DNA of 64,000 nt, from positions 1 through 64,000 of the forward strand of contig NZ_JARESG010000010.1 of the NCBI RefSeq assembly GCF_029076445.1, given 5' to 3'. The notes beneath the pieces are model-generated. The model saw nothing but the letters and a program-made list of their open reading frames with translations, was not told where the DNA came from and searched no databases. The stretch is from Pseudarthrobacter naphthalenicus. GTDB lineage: Bacteria; Actinomycetota; Actinomycetes; Actinomycetales; Micrococcaceae. Positions within the stretch are counted from its first letter, which is position 1. Every line of letters starts with the position of its first letter. The position numbers and the translations under genes were made by a program. Below are positions 25,995 to 36,349 of this stretch, piece by piece.

Positions 25995-26160
25995 GGTGGG
26001 CTTCCGGGACGGTGGGGCGTTTCGGTGATCTTAGTGGGTAATGGCAACCGGTGTATGCATCGGTCCACTATGTGAACACTGCGGCGGTGCCGGCAGGTCC
26101 GTCCGTGTGGCGGTGGGCACTGCAATTGGCACATCCGCCGCGTGCCGTCAGACTGAAGTA

Positions 26161-27084
26161 ATGCAAACCTTCCTTCCGTATCCCGATTTCCGGCAGAGCG
26201 CCGCAGCACTGGACACCGCCAGGCTTGGCAAACAGCGTGTCGAGGCGCTGCAGACCCTCCGGGCCCTGGTGATCCCCGAATACGGCTGGCAAACCCACCC
26301 CGCCGTGCGCATGTGGATGGGCCATGTGCCGGCACTGACCCTTTACGGATTGACCATGGTGGACGAGTGGATCGCCCGCGGCCACCCGGACAACACGCGG
26401 GCGAACATCGCCGAGTTCGCCCCCCAGGCCGCCCACCCGGACTACGCCGCTAAGATTCCCATGCCGGAATGGCTGGGTAACGCCGACTTCCATCTCAGTC
26501 ACCGCGCGAAGCTGGTGCACAAGGAACCGAAGTTCTACAAGGCCGTGTTCCCGGACGCCGACCTGGATCTCGACTACATCTGGCCCGAGCCCAAGCACGA
26601 GTTCTACCCGGCCGAACCGGAGGACGACTTCCTCTGGATCCTCCGCGACCCGCACCCCGAGGTTGATCCGGAGCAGCTCACCACCGTGGCGCTGCCCCCG
26701 GTCCGCCGCGGGAACGCCGCCGCAACGGTTGCCGCGGACGGTTACTCACCCGTTTACATTGATGACGGTTCGCGCCGCCCGTCCAAGCAGCCGCGCAAAC
26801 TGCCTCCCAAGCTCGTCAAGAAGCCCACCCGGAAACGCCAGGCGCAGGAGGAAGCCTTCGCCACGCTGCCCGGCAAGACCACGGTTGCCGTGTCATTCGA
26901 GGACGGCCGCAGGTTCGCCGTGGGGCAGGTGATGGGCCGCCCCATCACGCTCGAGGACGGCCGTTTCGGTCGCAATTTCGCTGTCACCGAGGTGATCGAC
27001 CGGTCCGCGTTCGATTACCCCGCGCTGCTGCAGGATCCGCGCGTGTTCTTCCCGGTTCCCGCTCCTTCAGTGCTCGCCGGGTGA
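26161..27084 (+). CDS. MSMEG_6728-type conserved protein with pyrimidine-dimer-glycosylase-like N-terminus
   Basis: A 307-residue protein. Its N-terminal half (MQTFLPYPDFRQSAAALDTA; RLGKQRVEALQTLRAL; GWQTHPAVRMWMGH) matches a conserved actinobacterial family usually named after MSMEG_6728 and distantly related to T4-type pyrimidine-dimer DNA glycosylases. The second half is Pro/Lys-rich (about 225-265) and ends with a small beta-rich region. The ATG at 26161 is chosen because homology begins exactly there; the frame upstream is open but unlike the family. It may act in DNA repair, but catalytic residues cannot be assigned confidently. It lies 4 bases before the next gene, suggesting a shared transcript. 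Confidence 0.75.
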   Translation: MQTFLPYPDFRQSAAALDTARLGKQRVEALQTLRALVIPEYGWQTHPAVRMWMGHVPALTLYGLTMVDEWIARGHPDNTRANIAEFAPQAAHPDYAAKIPMPEWLGNADFHLSHRAKLVHKEPKFYKAVFPDADLDLDYIWPEPKHEFYPAEPEDDFLWILRDPHPEVDPEQLTTVALPPVRRGNAAATVAADGYSPVYIDDGSRRPSKQPRKLPPKLVKKPTRKRQAQEEAFATLPGKTTVAVSFEDGRRFAVGQVMGRPITLEDGRFGRNFAVTEVIDRSAFDYPALLQDPRVFFPVPAPSVLAG

Positions 27085-27088
27085 ACGC

Positions 27089-27949
27089 ATGACGGTTCTC
27101 CTGGCCGGCTGCGGCGACTTAGGCACTGAGGCAGGGCTGCTTTTTGCCGCAGCAGGGCAAAGGGTGGTGGGCTGGCGCCGTTCGCCGGAGAAGCTGCCGG
27201 CGGCGATCGAGGGCGTCGCGGCCGACCTGAGCGGCACGGAGCTGCCGGTCATCCCGGCGGACACCACCGCCGTCGTCGTCGTTGTTGCTGCCGATTCCCC
27301 CACGGAGGCGGCCTACCGGGCCGCGTACGTGGACGGGCTGGCGCACGTCCTCGATGCCCTGGAACGCGACGGCGTCACCCCGCGTCGGGTGCTTTTTGTG
27401 TCCTCCACCGCGGTTTACGGGGACGCAGGCGGTGGCCTGGTTGATGAGAGTACGACGGCGGCGCCTGCAGGATTCTCCGGGCGTGTCCTCCGCGAGGCGG
27501 AGGAACTCCTGCTTTCGCGGCTGCGCGGCACCGGTTCCGAGGCCGTTGTGTTGCGGCTGGGCGGGATCTACGGGCCCGGGCGTACCCGTTTGATAAACCA
27601 GGTCCGGAGCGGCACCGCCGTGATTCCCGACGAACCGCGGTTCACCAACCGGATCCACCGCGACGACGCTGCCGCTGCGATCGTGCATCTGGCTTTGCTG
27701 GCCGCCGACCCGGCGCAGTTCTATGTGGGTGTGGATGACGATCCCGCGGAGCTTGGGGACGTCCTGCGCTTCCTGGCCGCCGAGATGGGGTGCCCCGAAC
27801 CCCCGGTGGGTCCGGCCGGCGAGGCCCGCGGCGGCAACAAGCGCTGCAGCAACGCGCTGCTCCGGTCCTCCGGGCTCGAGTTCTCGTACCCGACGTTCCG
27901 GGAAGGCTACCGCGCGGTCCTCGCCGGAACTGGAGTCCGCCACCCGTAG
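27089..27949 (+). CDS. NAD-dependent epimerase/dehydratase-like SDR protein (YeeZ type)
   Basis: A 286-residue extended short-chain dehydrogenase-like protein. The nucleotide-binding loop LAGCGDLGTEAG (5-16) replaces the usual GxxGxxG with GCGDLG, as in the YeeZ group. Later motifs are VSSTAVYGD (about 104-112), LRLGGIYGPGR and the substrate-side NRIHRDDAAAAI. The usual YxxxK active-site pair is not evident, so it may be non-catalytic or act on an unusual substrate. It follows the MSMEG_6728-type gene by 4 bases, so the two are probably co-transcribed. Confidence 0.78.
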   Translation: MTVLLAGCGDLGTEAGLLFAAAGQRVVGWRRSPEKLPAAIEGVAADLSGTELPVIPADTTAVVVVVAADSPTEAAYRAAYVDGLAHVLDALERDGVTPRRVLFVSSTAVYGDAGGGLVDESTTAAPAGFSGRVLREAEELLLSRLRGTGSEAVVLRLGGIYGPGRTRLINQVRSGTAVIPDEPRFTNRIHRDDAAAAIVHLALLAADPAQFYVGVDDDPAELGDVLRFLAAEMGCPEPPVGPAGEARGGNKRCSNALLRSSGLEFSYPTFREGYRAVLAGTGVRHP

Positions 27950-28007
27950 GCTGCTTTGGTAGGCGCCTCTTGTGCGGGCGACACTCACGTGACAGACGAG
28001 GAGCAGG

Positions 28008-28391
28008 GTGGATTTCCAGCAGATCATCGAGGCCGTGGGCAAATTCATGGACTTGGCCGGCGTATCCGTGATGGTTATCGGCGCTCTGGTGTCCATTCCG
28101 ATGGCCCTGCGCGGATACCAGCCCCGAAAGCTGCCTGCCGGGGCCGAGAAGTTGACGGTGTACCGCGCCTACCGGCAACTGCTGGGGAGGTCCATCCTGC
28201 TTGGCCTCGAGCTTCTGGTGGCGGCCGATATTATCCGGACGGTAGCCGTGACACCCACGTTCGAGAGCGTCGGCGTGCTGGCTATCATTGTGCTGATCCG
28301 GACGTTCCTGAGCTTCTCGCTGGAGCTGGAGATTACCGGCCGCTGGCCCTGGCAGAAAGCACCCGCGGGTACGGCGCGGACGGACGCTTAG
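28008..28391 (+). CDS. DUF1622 family membrane protein
   Basis: A 127-residue protein with three hydrophobic segments (about 13-33, 60-78 and 86-105). The conserved stretch YRQLLGRSILLGLELLVAAD is characteristic of DUF1622. A short hydrophilic tail follows. The GTG start at 28008 is preceded by GGAG. The molecular role of the family is unknown; it is predicted to be an integral membrane protein. Confidence 0.8.
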   Translation: MDFQQIIEAVGKFMDLAGVSVMVIGALVSIPMALRGYQPRKLPAGAEKLTVYRAYRQLLGRSILLGLELLVAADIIRTVAVTPTFESVGVLAIIVLIRTFLSFSLELEITGRWPWQKAPAGTARTDA

Positions 28392-28427
28392 CCCCTGGGA
28401 AGAGGACGCAGGAAGAGGACAGAGGTC

Positions 28428-29171
28428 ATGATGATTTCCCACGCGAAGGAGCCGGATCCTTGGCCGGACGCGCCCCCGCTCCCGGCTCCCATCATCATGG
28501 ACCAGCGCTGGACTGACGCCCTGTTCCTGCACTGGCGTTTGCCTGAATCCGAGGCAGCACGCTTCATGCCGCCGGGGGTGGTACCCGACGTTTACGACGG
28601 CTCGTCATGGGTGGGTCTGATTGGTTTCCGCATGCGCAAGGCGGGCCTCGGCAGCGGCCCCGCGGTCCCCTTCTTCGGGGACTTCAACGAGATCAATGTC
28701 CGGCTTTACTCCCGGGAACCGGAAGGCACTCGCGGCGTGGTGTTCCTGAGCCTGGACGCCAACCGGCTGGCGGTGGTCCTGGCCGCCCGGGCGGCCGGAA
28801 TCCCGTACGTCTGGTCGCGCGCGGGCTTCCGCCGGTCGCCGGCAGATAACTCCGTCGGGTTCGCTGTCCGCCGGTTCAGGGACGGGGCGCGGAGCGACTT
28901 CGACGCCGTGCCGGACCTGGACACGGTCGCTGCCGATCCGTTGTCCATTCACCTGACAGCGAGGTTCGGCCTCCACACCACCCTCGGCCGGCGCACGCTG
29001 TACGTCCCCAACACCCATGCTGCGTGGCCCCTTCACCGGGCCGAGGTGACGAGACTCCACGACGGACTGATCCGCGCCGCCGGCCTCAACGTGTCCGGCC
29101 CCCCTGACTCTGTCCTTTACTCCCCCGGAGTCCGGACCCAGTTCGGACGCCCGCGCGTGCTGCTTCCCTAG
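28428..29171 (+). CDS. DUF2071/YqjF-family protein
   Basis: A 247-residue protein of the YqjF/DUF2071 family, which adopts an acetoacetate-decarboxylase-like barrel. Family features are IMDQRWTDALFLHWRLPESE (about 23-42), WVGLIGFRMRKAG and FNEINVRLYSR. Enzymatic activity has not been established for the family. AGGA lies about 10 bases before the double ATG at 28428. It is 36 bases downstream of the DUF1622 gene and convergent with tex. Confidence 0.8.
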   Translation: MMISHAKEPDPWPDAPPLPAPIIMDQRWTDALFLHWRLPESEAARFMPPGVVPDVYDGSSWVGLIGFRMRKAGLGSGPAVPFFGDFNEINVRLYSREPEGTRGVVFLSLDANRLAVVLAARAAGIPYVWSRAGFRRSPADNSVGFAVRRFRDGARSDFDAVPDLDTVAADPLSIHLTARFGLHTTLGRRTLYVPNTHAAWPLHRAEVTRLHDGLIRAAGLNVSGPPDSVLYSPGVRTQFGRPRVLLP

Positions 29172-29206
29172 CAGACTTCGCGGGGTCCGTCCCGCCGGCG
29201 TGCCGG

Positions 29207-31579
<2,373 letters not shown>

Positions 31580-31717
31580 CTGAACATTTTGCCTTACGCG
31601 GCTGACCGCCACCTCCTTGGTCCGAGGCTTGGGGATGGCCGGGTATTCCGCTGCGGGCCGCGAAGTGCTGTAGTGGATATGCAGTCACAGGCAATCACTC
31701 TCGAGGAAGAGGCCACC

Positions 31718-32014
31718 ATGCGGGAACTGCTCATCGTCTTTCAGGATGGATTCGACGAGGCCAACATCACCGTCATGGTTAACGGCAAGGAAGTTCGGCG
31801 CGACGTCGGCGTGTCAACGAACCCGCTCATCGGCGAAGCCTACGAAGCATCCATCGAGCTGCCCGCCAAGGGGGCTCAGGTCGGCGTGGAGGTCACCAAC
31901 CGCGGCCTGAAGGCCATCACGAAAGTCAGCGGCAAGCCCAAAAGCCTCCTTGTATCCATCCAGGACGACAAACTTGTGATGCGGGAGGGCACCGGCCGCG
32001 AAGCTTTCCTGTAG
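31718..32014 (+). CDS. Small conserved-looking protein of unknown function
   Basis: A 98-residue protein I do not recognise. GAGGAAGAGG about 6 bases before ATG 31718 supports this start; an in-frame ATG at 31679 lacks such a site. The sequence is soluble, mixed alpha/beta and rich in Val and Lys (VMVNGKEVRRDVGVSTNP; GVEVTNRGLKAITKVSGKPK). It looks like a compact beta-rich domain similar in character to carbohydrate- or ligand-binding beta sandwiches, which is only an impression. It diverges from tex and is followed by an array of hairpins. Confidence 0.65.
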   Translation: MRELLIVFQDGFDEANITVMVNGKEVRRDVGVSTNPLIGEAYEASIELPAKGAQVGVEVTNRGLKAITKVSGKPKSLLVSIQDDKLVMREGTGREAFL

Positions 32015-32058
32015 GCCCCTAGCAGTAGCGCATTGGCTGGAGTATTCTGGCTTTCGCC

Positions 32059-32148
32059 CGCTCTCGTAAGAGCGAGCTTTCCTCTCATCAAGAGGCCCCA
32101 AGCCGTCGGATGGCTTGGGCTTCAGTTGCCGGACAGCACACCGGCAAC
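32059..32148 (+). ncRNA. Array of four hairpins, candidate structured RNA
   Basis: Four consecutive perfect hairpins lie in 90 bases: CGCTCT-CGTA-AGAGCG reading at 32059-32074, CCTCT-CATCA-AGAGG at 32081-32095, CCCAAGCC-N7-GGCTTGGG at 32097-32119, and GTTGCCGG-N8-CCGGCAAC at 32125-32148. A terminator-like fifth hairpin follows at 32152. The layout resembles a small RNA or leader ending in an intrinsic terminator. Promoter and transcription are not established; it could also be the 3' end of the upstream gene. Confidence 0.35.
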
Positions 32149-32151
32149 CAA

Positions 32152-32184
32152 CGACGGCGGCACCCAAGCTGGGTGCCGCCGTCG
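32152..32184. terminator. Strong intrinsic terminator
   Basis: Perfect 14-base arms (32152-32165 and 32171-32184, starting CGACGGCGGCACCC) around AAGCT, followed by CTGTTAGTTC. It separates the rightward small gene from the leftward ene-reductase and shares the ACGACGGCGG motif with terminators at 53.5 and 59.7 kb. Confidence 0.8.
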
Positions 32185-32216
32185 CTGTTAGTTCAGTATT
32201 CCTGCCCGGTAGACCG

Positions 32217-33287
32217 TTAGGCCGAGAGCGCGGGGTAATCGGTGTAGCCCGCCGAACTGTCCGCGTAGAAGGTGGACGGATCCGGCTCGTTCAGCGGAAG
32301 GTTTTCCTTCCAGCGCCGTGCGAGGTCCGGGTTGGCGATGGCGGGGCGTCCCACCACCACGGCGTCCGCGTGTCCGTTGGCCACCAGGGCGGCCGCTTCC
32401 TCCCGGGTGGTGATGGTGCCGAAGCCGGAGTTGACCAGGAACGTGCCGTTGAAGCGCGCCCGGAGATCCTGCACCAACCCGCTGGTGGGGTCCTGGTGCA
32501 GGACGCTGAGGTAGGCGAGATTCAGGGGTGCGATGCTGTCCACCAAAACTTCGTAGGTAGCACGGACATCGGCGGCGTCGGTCTCGGCGATGCCCTGGAC
32601 CTGGTGCTCCGGGGAGATGCGGATGCCCACCCGGTGGGCGCCGACTGCCGCCACCACGGCGTTCACGGTTTCAATCACGAAACGGGCCCGGTTTTCCGGG
32701 GATCCGCCGTAGCTGTCCGTGCGCACATTCGAGTTCGGGGCAAGGAATTCGTTCAGGAGGTATCCGTTGGCGGAGTGCAGCTCGACGCCGTCGAAACCAG
32801 CGTCGATGGCGTTGAGTGAGGCGGCCACTATTTCCTGCATCACGATGGGCAGCTCATCAGGGGTGAGCGCGTGCGGCACCGGGTAGGGCTTCTTGCCGAA
32901 CGGGGTACGGACTTCGCCGTCGACGGCGAGGGCGCTCGGCGCCACCAGCTGGTGGCCGCCGGTGATGTCCTCGTGGGACACCCGGCCGCCGTGCATGACC
33001 TGGGCGAACATGCGGCCGCCCTCGGCATGGACGGCGTCAGTGACTTTCTTCCAGCCGGCAACCTGCTGTTCGGTGACAAGTCCGGGCTGGCCCATGTAGG
33101 AACGGCCGGCCGGGCTCGGATAGGTGCCTTCGCTGACGATGAGGCCAAGTGAGGCGCGCTGACGGTAATGCTCCACGAGCAACGGACCGGGTACGCCTTC
33201 CTGGCCCGCACGGAGACGGGTCAGGGGCGCCATCACCAGGCGGTTGGACAGTTCGAGCTCACCAAGAGTCAACGGGGAAAACAGCAC
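32217..33287 (-). CDS. Old yellow enzyme-type alkene reductase
   Basis: A 356-residue FMN-dependent TIM-barrel ene-reductase of the NemA/OYE class. It reduces activated C=C bonds or nitro compounds with NAD(P)H. Motifs are LFSPLTLGELELSNRLVMAP at the N-terminus, the substrate-binding H-x-x-N in GVELHSANGYLLNEFLAP, TDSYGGSPENRARF, and the phosphate-binding NSGFGT...VGRPAIANPD. GTG at 33287 follows AAAGGA by 8 bases and fits the family start, so the longer TTG- or ATG-initiated frame is not used. It is monocistronic. Confidence 0.9.
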   Translation of the reverse strand: MLFSPLTLGELELSNRLVMAPLTRLRAGQEGVPGPLLVEHYRQRASLGLIVSEGTYPSPAGRSYMGQPGLVTEQQVAGWKKVTDAVHAEGGRMFAQVMHGGRVSHEDITGGHQLVAPSALAVDGEVRTPFGKKPYPVPHALTPDELPIVMQEIVAASLNAIDAGFDGVELHSANGYLLNEFLAPNSNVRTDSYGGSPENRARFVIETVNAVVAAVGAHRVGIRISPEHQVQGIAETDAADVRATYEVLVDSIAPLNLAYLSVLHQDPTSGLVQDLRARFNGTFLVNSGFGTITTREEAAALVANGHADAVVVGRPAIANPDLARRWKENLPLNEPDPSTFYADSSAGYTDYPALSA

Positions 33288-33388
33288 AGGCAGTTCCTTT
33301 CGAAGGGATTCGTTCTGCTGGTCCCAACTGGTTAGCGTCTGCATCTATTCCGGGTGAGAGGGCCATCACACCTGGTGACGGAGGCGTT

Positions 33389-34330
33389 TTACCGTCCTGC
33401 CGGCACGCCCGGGCAGCCCTGCCCTTGGGGGTTCGCGTTGCAGTCATCGGCGTAGTTCCGGGTGATGGAACGCCAGACGCTGATACCTTGCGGGGGCGCG
33501 CTGAACTGGCCCTGGCCCGGGATAGGCAGGGGCGGGCCGCCGTTCACCGAGTAGGTGCCCTGGAAGGAGGTGGTGAGGACCACCCGGAAGTCGCCCGTCT
33601 GCGCGTAGATGTGGCTGGTCCGGGTCTTCTCTCCCCAGCGTTCCTGCGGCAAGGGGCCGCCCATCGACGGCTGCGGGCCGAACACCGTGCCGTCGCCGTA
33701 GTTCCAGGTGTACTGAGCCGGGGTGGCCACAACATGGACTTTCTGCCCGAACATCGTCACGTCGAACTGCTGTTCCGAGGCGTTTGCGTAGAAGTTCGTT
33801 TCGGCCCCACGAAGGGTGTGCGGACTCGGCTGCGCGACCACGGCGCCGGCGTTGATGGGCAGGCTCTCGAACTGCCGCTGGATCGCGGCCGCTATTCGCG
33901 GCAGGAGGTCCTCAGGCTGGGCGTCATAAAGGCAGGTGGGACCCGAATGGATAGCCCAGACAGCGCCCGGAACACCTCGGGGCATGGAGTACCAGATGAC
34001 CGGGATACCCACCTCGCCGTCGGCGCGGTCCGGGCACTCGATCTGACTCCGCAGGCAGACCGAGTCGAAGTCGCCCCCACCTATGTGGCATTGGAGCTCG
34101 TACTTGTAGTTATTCGGGTCCGAGGGCACGGCCCCCGGCGACTGTCGAATGAAATCGTTCGCCGCAGCATCCCAGACGTACCCCACAATTCCAACTGTGT
34201 CCGGTTTCCATGCCCCACCGAATGCGGGATCCTCGGTCCTGGTTTCGTAGCCGGGCGACACAAGGAGAGGTACGAGGAAGCCAACGGAAAGCAGGACTCC
34301 GCGATATCCGAACATCCCCCGTTTCGCCAC
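33389..34330 (-). CDS. Secreted protein with PKD-like segment
   Basis: A 313-residue protein with an N-terminal hydrophobic segment (about 10-26, LLSVGFLVPLLVSPG) that is a signal peptide or anchor. The rest is hydrophilic, with cysteines at positions consistent with disulfides (QCHIGGGDFDSVC; CPDRA; CNANPQGQGC). A segment VVATPAQYTWNYGDGT near 205-220 looks like the core of a PKD-type beta domain. It starts with GTG, 3 bases after the DUF6318 lipoprotein stop, so the two form an operon. It probably lies outside the membrane with the lipoprotein; function unknown. Confidence 0.75.
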   Translation of the reverse strand: MAKRGMFGYRGVLLSVGFLVPLLVSPGYETRTEDPAFGGAWKPDTVGIVGYVWDAAANDFIRQSPGAVPSDPNNYKYELQCHIGGGDFDSVCLRSQIECPDRADGEVGIPVIWYSMPRGVPGAVWAIHSGPTCLYDAQPEDLLPRIAAAIQRQFESLPINAGAVVAQPSPHTLRGAETNFYANASEQQFDVTMFGQKVHVVATPAQYTWNYGDGTVFGPQPSMGGPLPQERWGEKTRTSHIYAQTGDFRVVLTTSFQGTYSVNGGPPLPIPGQGQFSAPPQGISVWRSITRNYADDCNANPQGQGCPGVPAGR

Positions 34331-34333
34331 CTG

Positions 34334-34999
34334 CTAGCCGACAATGCTTCCGACTTCGTCCAGCCGCCACGAATCGGAGCTGTACGAAATGATCAACAAG
34401 TTGCCTTGATCAGCAGCTTGGGGGTCTGTATGCGCAACGGTGCCATCCGCACGTAAATAGGACAGGGGAACCTGGTGCACCTGTGCGGAGACCTTGTACT
34501 TTCCCGCTTCATCCTTTGAGAAAGTACTTTCCACAGCTGGTGTGGTGATCTGACCTCCGACCAGCCATCTGCCCTCGGAGTGCCAGGCCCTGATAGCCTC
34601 CGCAGACTTCTGGCATGGGCCACATGACGGAGGGGTCAAGCGATCAAGGAGTGAGAGATCCCCGGTCTCATACGAGTAGCTAAGAACCTGAAACCAATAG
34701 CGAGCGAAGGCGATTGCCCCCTCCTTTGTCTCCGTTTTCCCTACATCCGGAAGTACAGGCACGGGGACGTTCTGGGCACGGCCACTGGCGGACGCCGGCA
34801 CATAGGCCGGGGTGGACGTCGGGGAAGGCGTGGGGCTGGCGGTTGCCGTGGGCGTCTGCGATACCGCCGCCGGGGAGGTATCCGTCCCGCCCGGGCTGCC
34901 ACCGGCGTTGCAGCCGGAAAGCGCCAGCGCGGCCGACGCAACGCCCGCGATGGTGGCGGCACGCAGATGCCGGGCGGTGAAGAACTTGTGCGATGTCAT
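34334..34999 (-). CDS. DUF6318-type lipoprotein
   Basis: A 221-residue lipoprotein. The signal peptide ends in LALSGC, with Cys30 as predicted lipidation site. A Thr/Ser/Pro-rich linker (about 40-75) leads to a folded domain (about 88-221) with EGAIAFARYWFQVLSYSYET and LTPPSCGPCQKSAEAIRAW, typical of the DUF6318 family seen in Micrococcaceae. It is anchored on the outer face of the cytoplasmic membrane. It is the first gene of a two-gene operon with the PKD-like secreted protein, and such pairs are common in Arthrobacter-type genomes. Biochemical role unknown. Confidence 0.82.
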   Translation of the reverse strand: MTSHKFFTARHLRAATIAGVASAALALSGCNAGGSPGGTDTSPAAVSQTPTATASPTPSPTSTPAYVPASASGRAQNVPVPVLPDVGKTETKEGAIAFARYWFQVLSYSYETGDLSLLDRLTPPSCGPCQKSAEAIRAWHSEGRWLVGGQITTPAVESTFSKDEAGKYKVSAQVHQVPLSYLRADGTVAHTDPQAADQGNLLIISYSSDSWRLDEVGSIVG

Positions 35000-35205
35000 G
35001 GGCAGCTAATCCCCCGATAGTTTCAAGACGCCTCGCTCCGAACAATGATCTAAGGGTAGCCCAGGACACATCGGAGCGATCAAAGTTATCCACAGCCACC
35101 AAGCAAAGGTTCTACCACCGCGCTGCCCCGGCAGAAGTCAAACGGCTCTGCTGCCCACCAGAGTGGACACCTGCCAACTTAATCCGAAATTCCTCCATCC
35201 AGCCC

Positions 35206-35230
35206 TAGAATTCTTCTACGGAACGTAGAA
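35206..35230 (+). promoter_or_regulatory. -10 box and palindromic operator before the PPOX gene
   Basis: TAGAAT (35206-35211) is a good -10 box. It is followed immediately by the perfect palindrome TTCTACG-GAA-CGTAGAA (35214-35230), which ends two bases before the ATG at 35233. A repressor bound there would cover the transcription start and block initiation. No Shine-Dalgarno sequence is present because the palindrome occupies its place. Confidence 0.45.
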
Positions 35231-35232
35231 CA

Positions 35233-35676
35233 ATGGCCTTTATGATGTACACGCACCCCGACGGCCAGCCCGTACTGGAACTCGATGACGAGCAGTCCTG
35301 GAAACTCTTGGAAGCCACCAGGCACGGCCGGTTGGTGGTCTCTGTTGCCGGCGAACCGGACATCTTCCCCGTCAACTACATCGCTTCCGACCGGAAGATC
35401 TACCTCCGCACGGCGCCCGGGAACAAGCTGGCCCAGCTCACCATCAACTCCAAGGTGCTGTTTGAAACGGACGGCATTCTCTCTGATGAAGCCTGGTCAG
35501 TGGTTCTCCGGGGAACGGCGCGGGTCCTGAGCGGCTCCGCGGAAGTCGCCGCCGTCGAAGAGCTTGGCTTGAAAACCTGGGTGCCCACGCTCAAGGATTT
35601 CTACGTGGAGGTTGTGCCCACGTCCGTCAGCGGCCGTCACTTCCTGTTCGGAGAACAGCCCGAACGGGAAATCTAG
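35233..35676 (+). CDS. Pyridoxamine 5'-phosphate oxidase-family FMN-binding protein
   Basis: A 147-residue split-barrel protein of the PPOX/Pyridox_ox_2 family. Motifs are SWKLLEATRHGRLVVSV (about 22-38), PDIFPVNYIASDRKIYLRTA and NSKVLFETDGI. These proteins bind flavin or F420 and act as small reductases or haem/flavin carriers. The true substrate is unknown, and residues specific for pyridoxamine phosphate are not evident. A perfect palindrome abuts the start codon. It lies 19 bases before vsr, so the two may be co-transcribed. Confidence 0.82.
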   Translation: MAFMMYTHPDGQPVLELDDEQSWKLLEATRHGRLVVSVAGEPDIFPVNYIASDRKIYLRTAPGNKLAQLTINSKVLFETDGILSDEAWSVVLRGTARVLSGSAEVAAVEELGLKTWVPTLKDFYVEVVPTSVSGRHFLFGEQPEREI

Positions 35677-35695
35677 GAGCTTCTAGACTGGAAGC

Positions 35696-36139
35696 ATGTC
35701 AGACAGGCTGACGCCCGAGCAGCGGAGTTGGAACATGTCCCGGATCCGGGGCAAGAACACCAAACCGGAGCTGCTGGTGCGCCGTCTCCTACATGCCAGG
35801 GGATACCGGTACCGGCTCCACGGCAAGGCCGGCAGCGTCCGCCTGCCCGGAACCCCGGACCTGGTCTTCGCAGGCCGGCGCAAAGTCATCTTCGTCAACG
35901 GCTGCTTCTGGCACTTCCACGACTGCCGCGCCGGGCAGCACGCCCCCAAGGCCAACGCTGTCTTCTGGGAAGCCAAACGGGCCCGGACCCGCGAACGCGA
36001 CGGCCAGCAACGCCGTCAGCTGGAAGCCCTGGGCTGGGAGGTGCTCACCGTGTGGGAATGCGAGCTGAAAGACGGCTCCGCCCTCGAAGCGCAGTTGGTG
36101 GGCTTTCTTGGCGCGCAAGAAAACCGCTCCGGAACTTGA
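35696..36139 (+). CDS. vsr: Very short patch repair endonuclease (Vsr)
   Basis: A 147-residue mismatch endonuclease. It nicks 5' of the T in T:G mismatches arising from deamination of 5-methylcytosine. Visible features are the N-terminal MSRIRGKNTKPELLVRRLLH (Glu25), catalytic Asp55 in GTPDLVFAGRRKVIF and the GCFWHFHDC loop with Trp72 and His73 used for intercalation and catalysis. The length is typical. No cytosine methyltransferase is encoded in the window, although vsr is usually paired with one. The nearby McrBC system also recognises 5-methylcytosine. Confidence 0.92.
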   Translation: MSDRLTPEQRSWNMSRIRGKNTKPELLVRRLLHARGYRYRLHGKAGSVRLPGTPDLVFAGRRKVIFVNGCFWHFHDCRAGQHAPKANAVFWEAKRARTRERDGQQRRQLEALGWEVLTVWECELKDGSALEAQLVGFLGAQENRSGT

Positions 36140-36349
36140 GCCATTCTTGAGTGTTTGCCCGCGCCCGAATTGAGCGGCACCGGCAAAGATGAACTCCTAC
36201 GGCAAAAAACCGCATTCTCCACAGGAAAACCCCAGTCTTGATCCCGGAGGGCCGCCGCACAGAGGAAGCGATTTACCCTGAAGATGCAAGACGATCCTGG
36301 CTTCCACCCCGGCTTTTCGGGATGGGCGACGCAACCGGAAAGGACAGAA

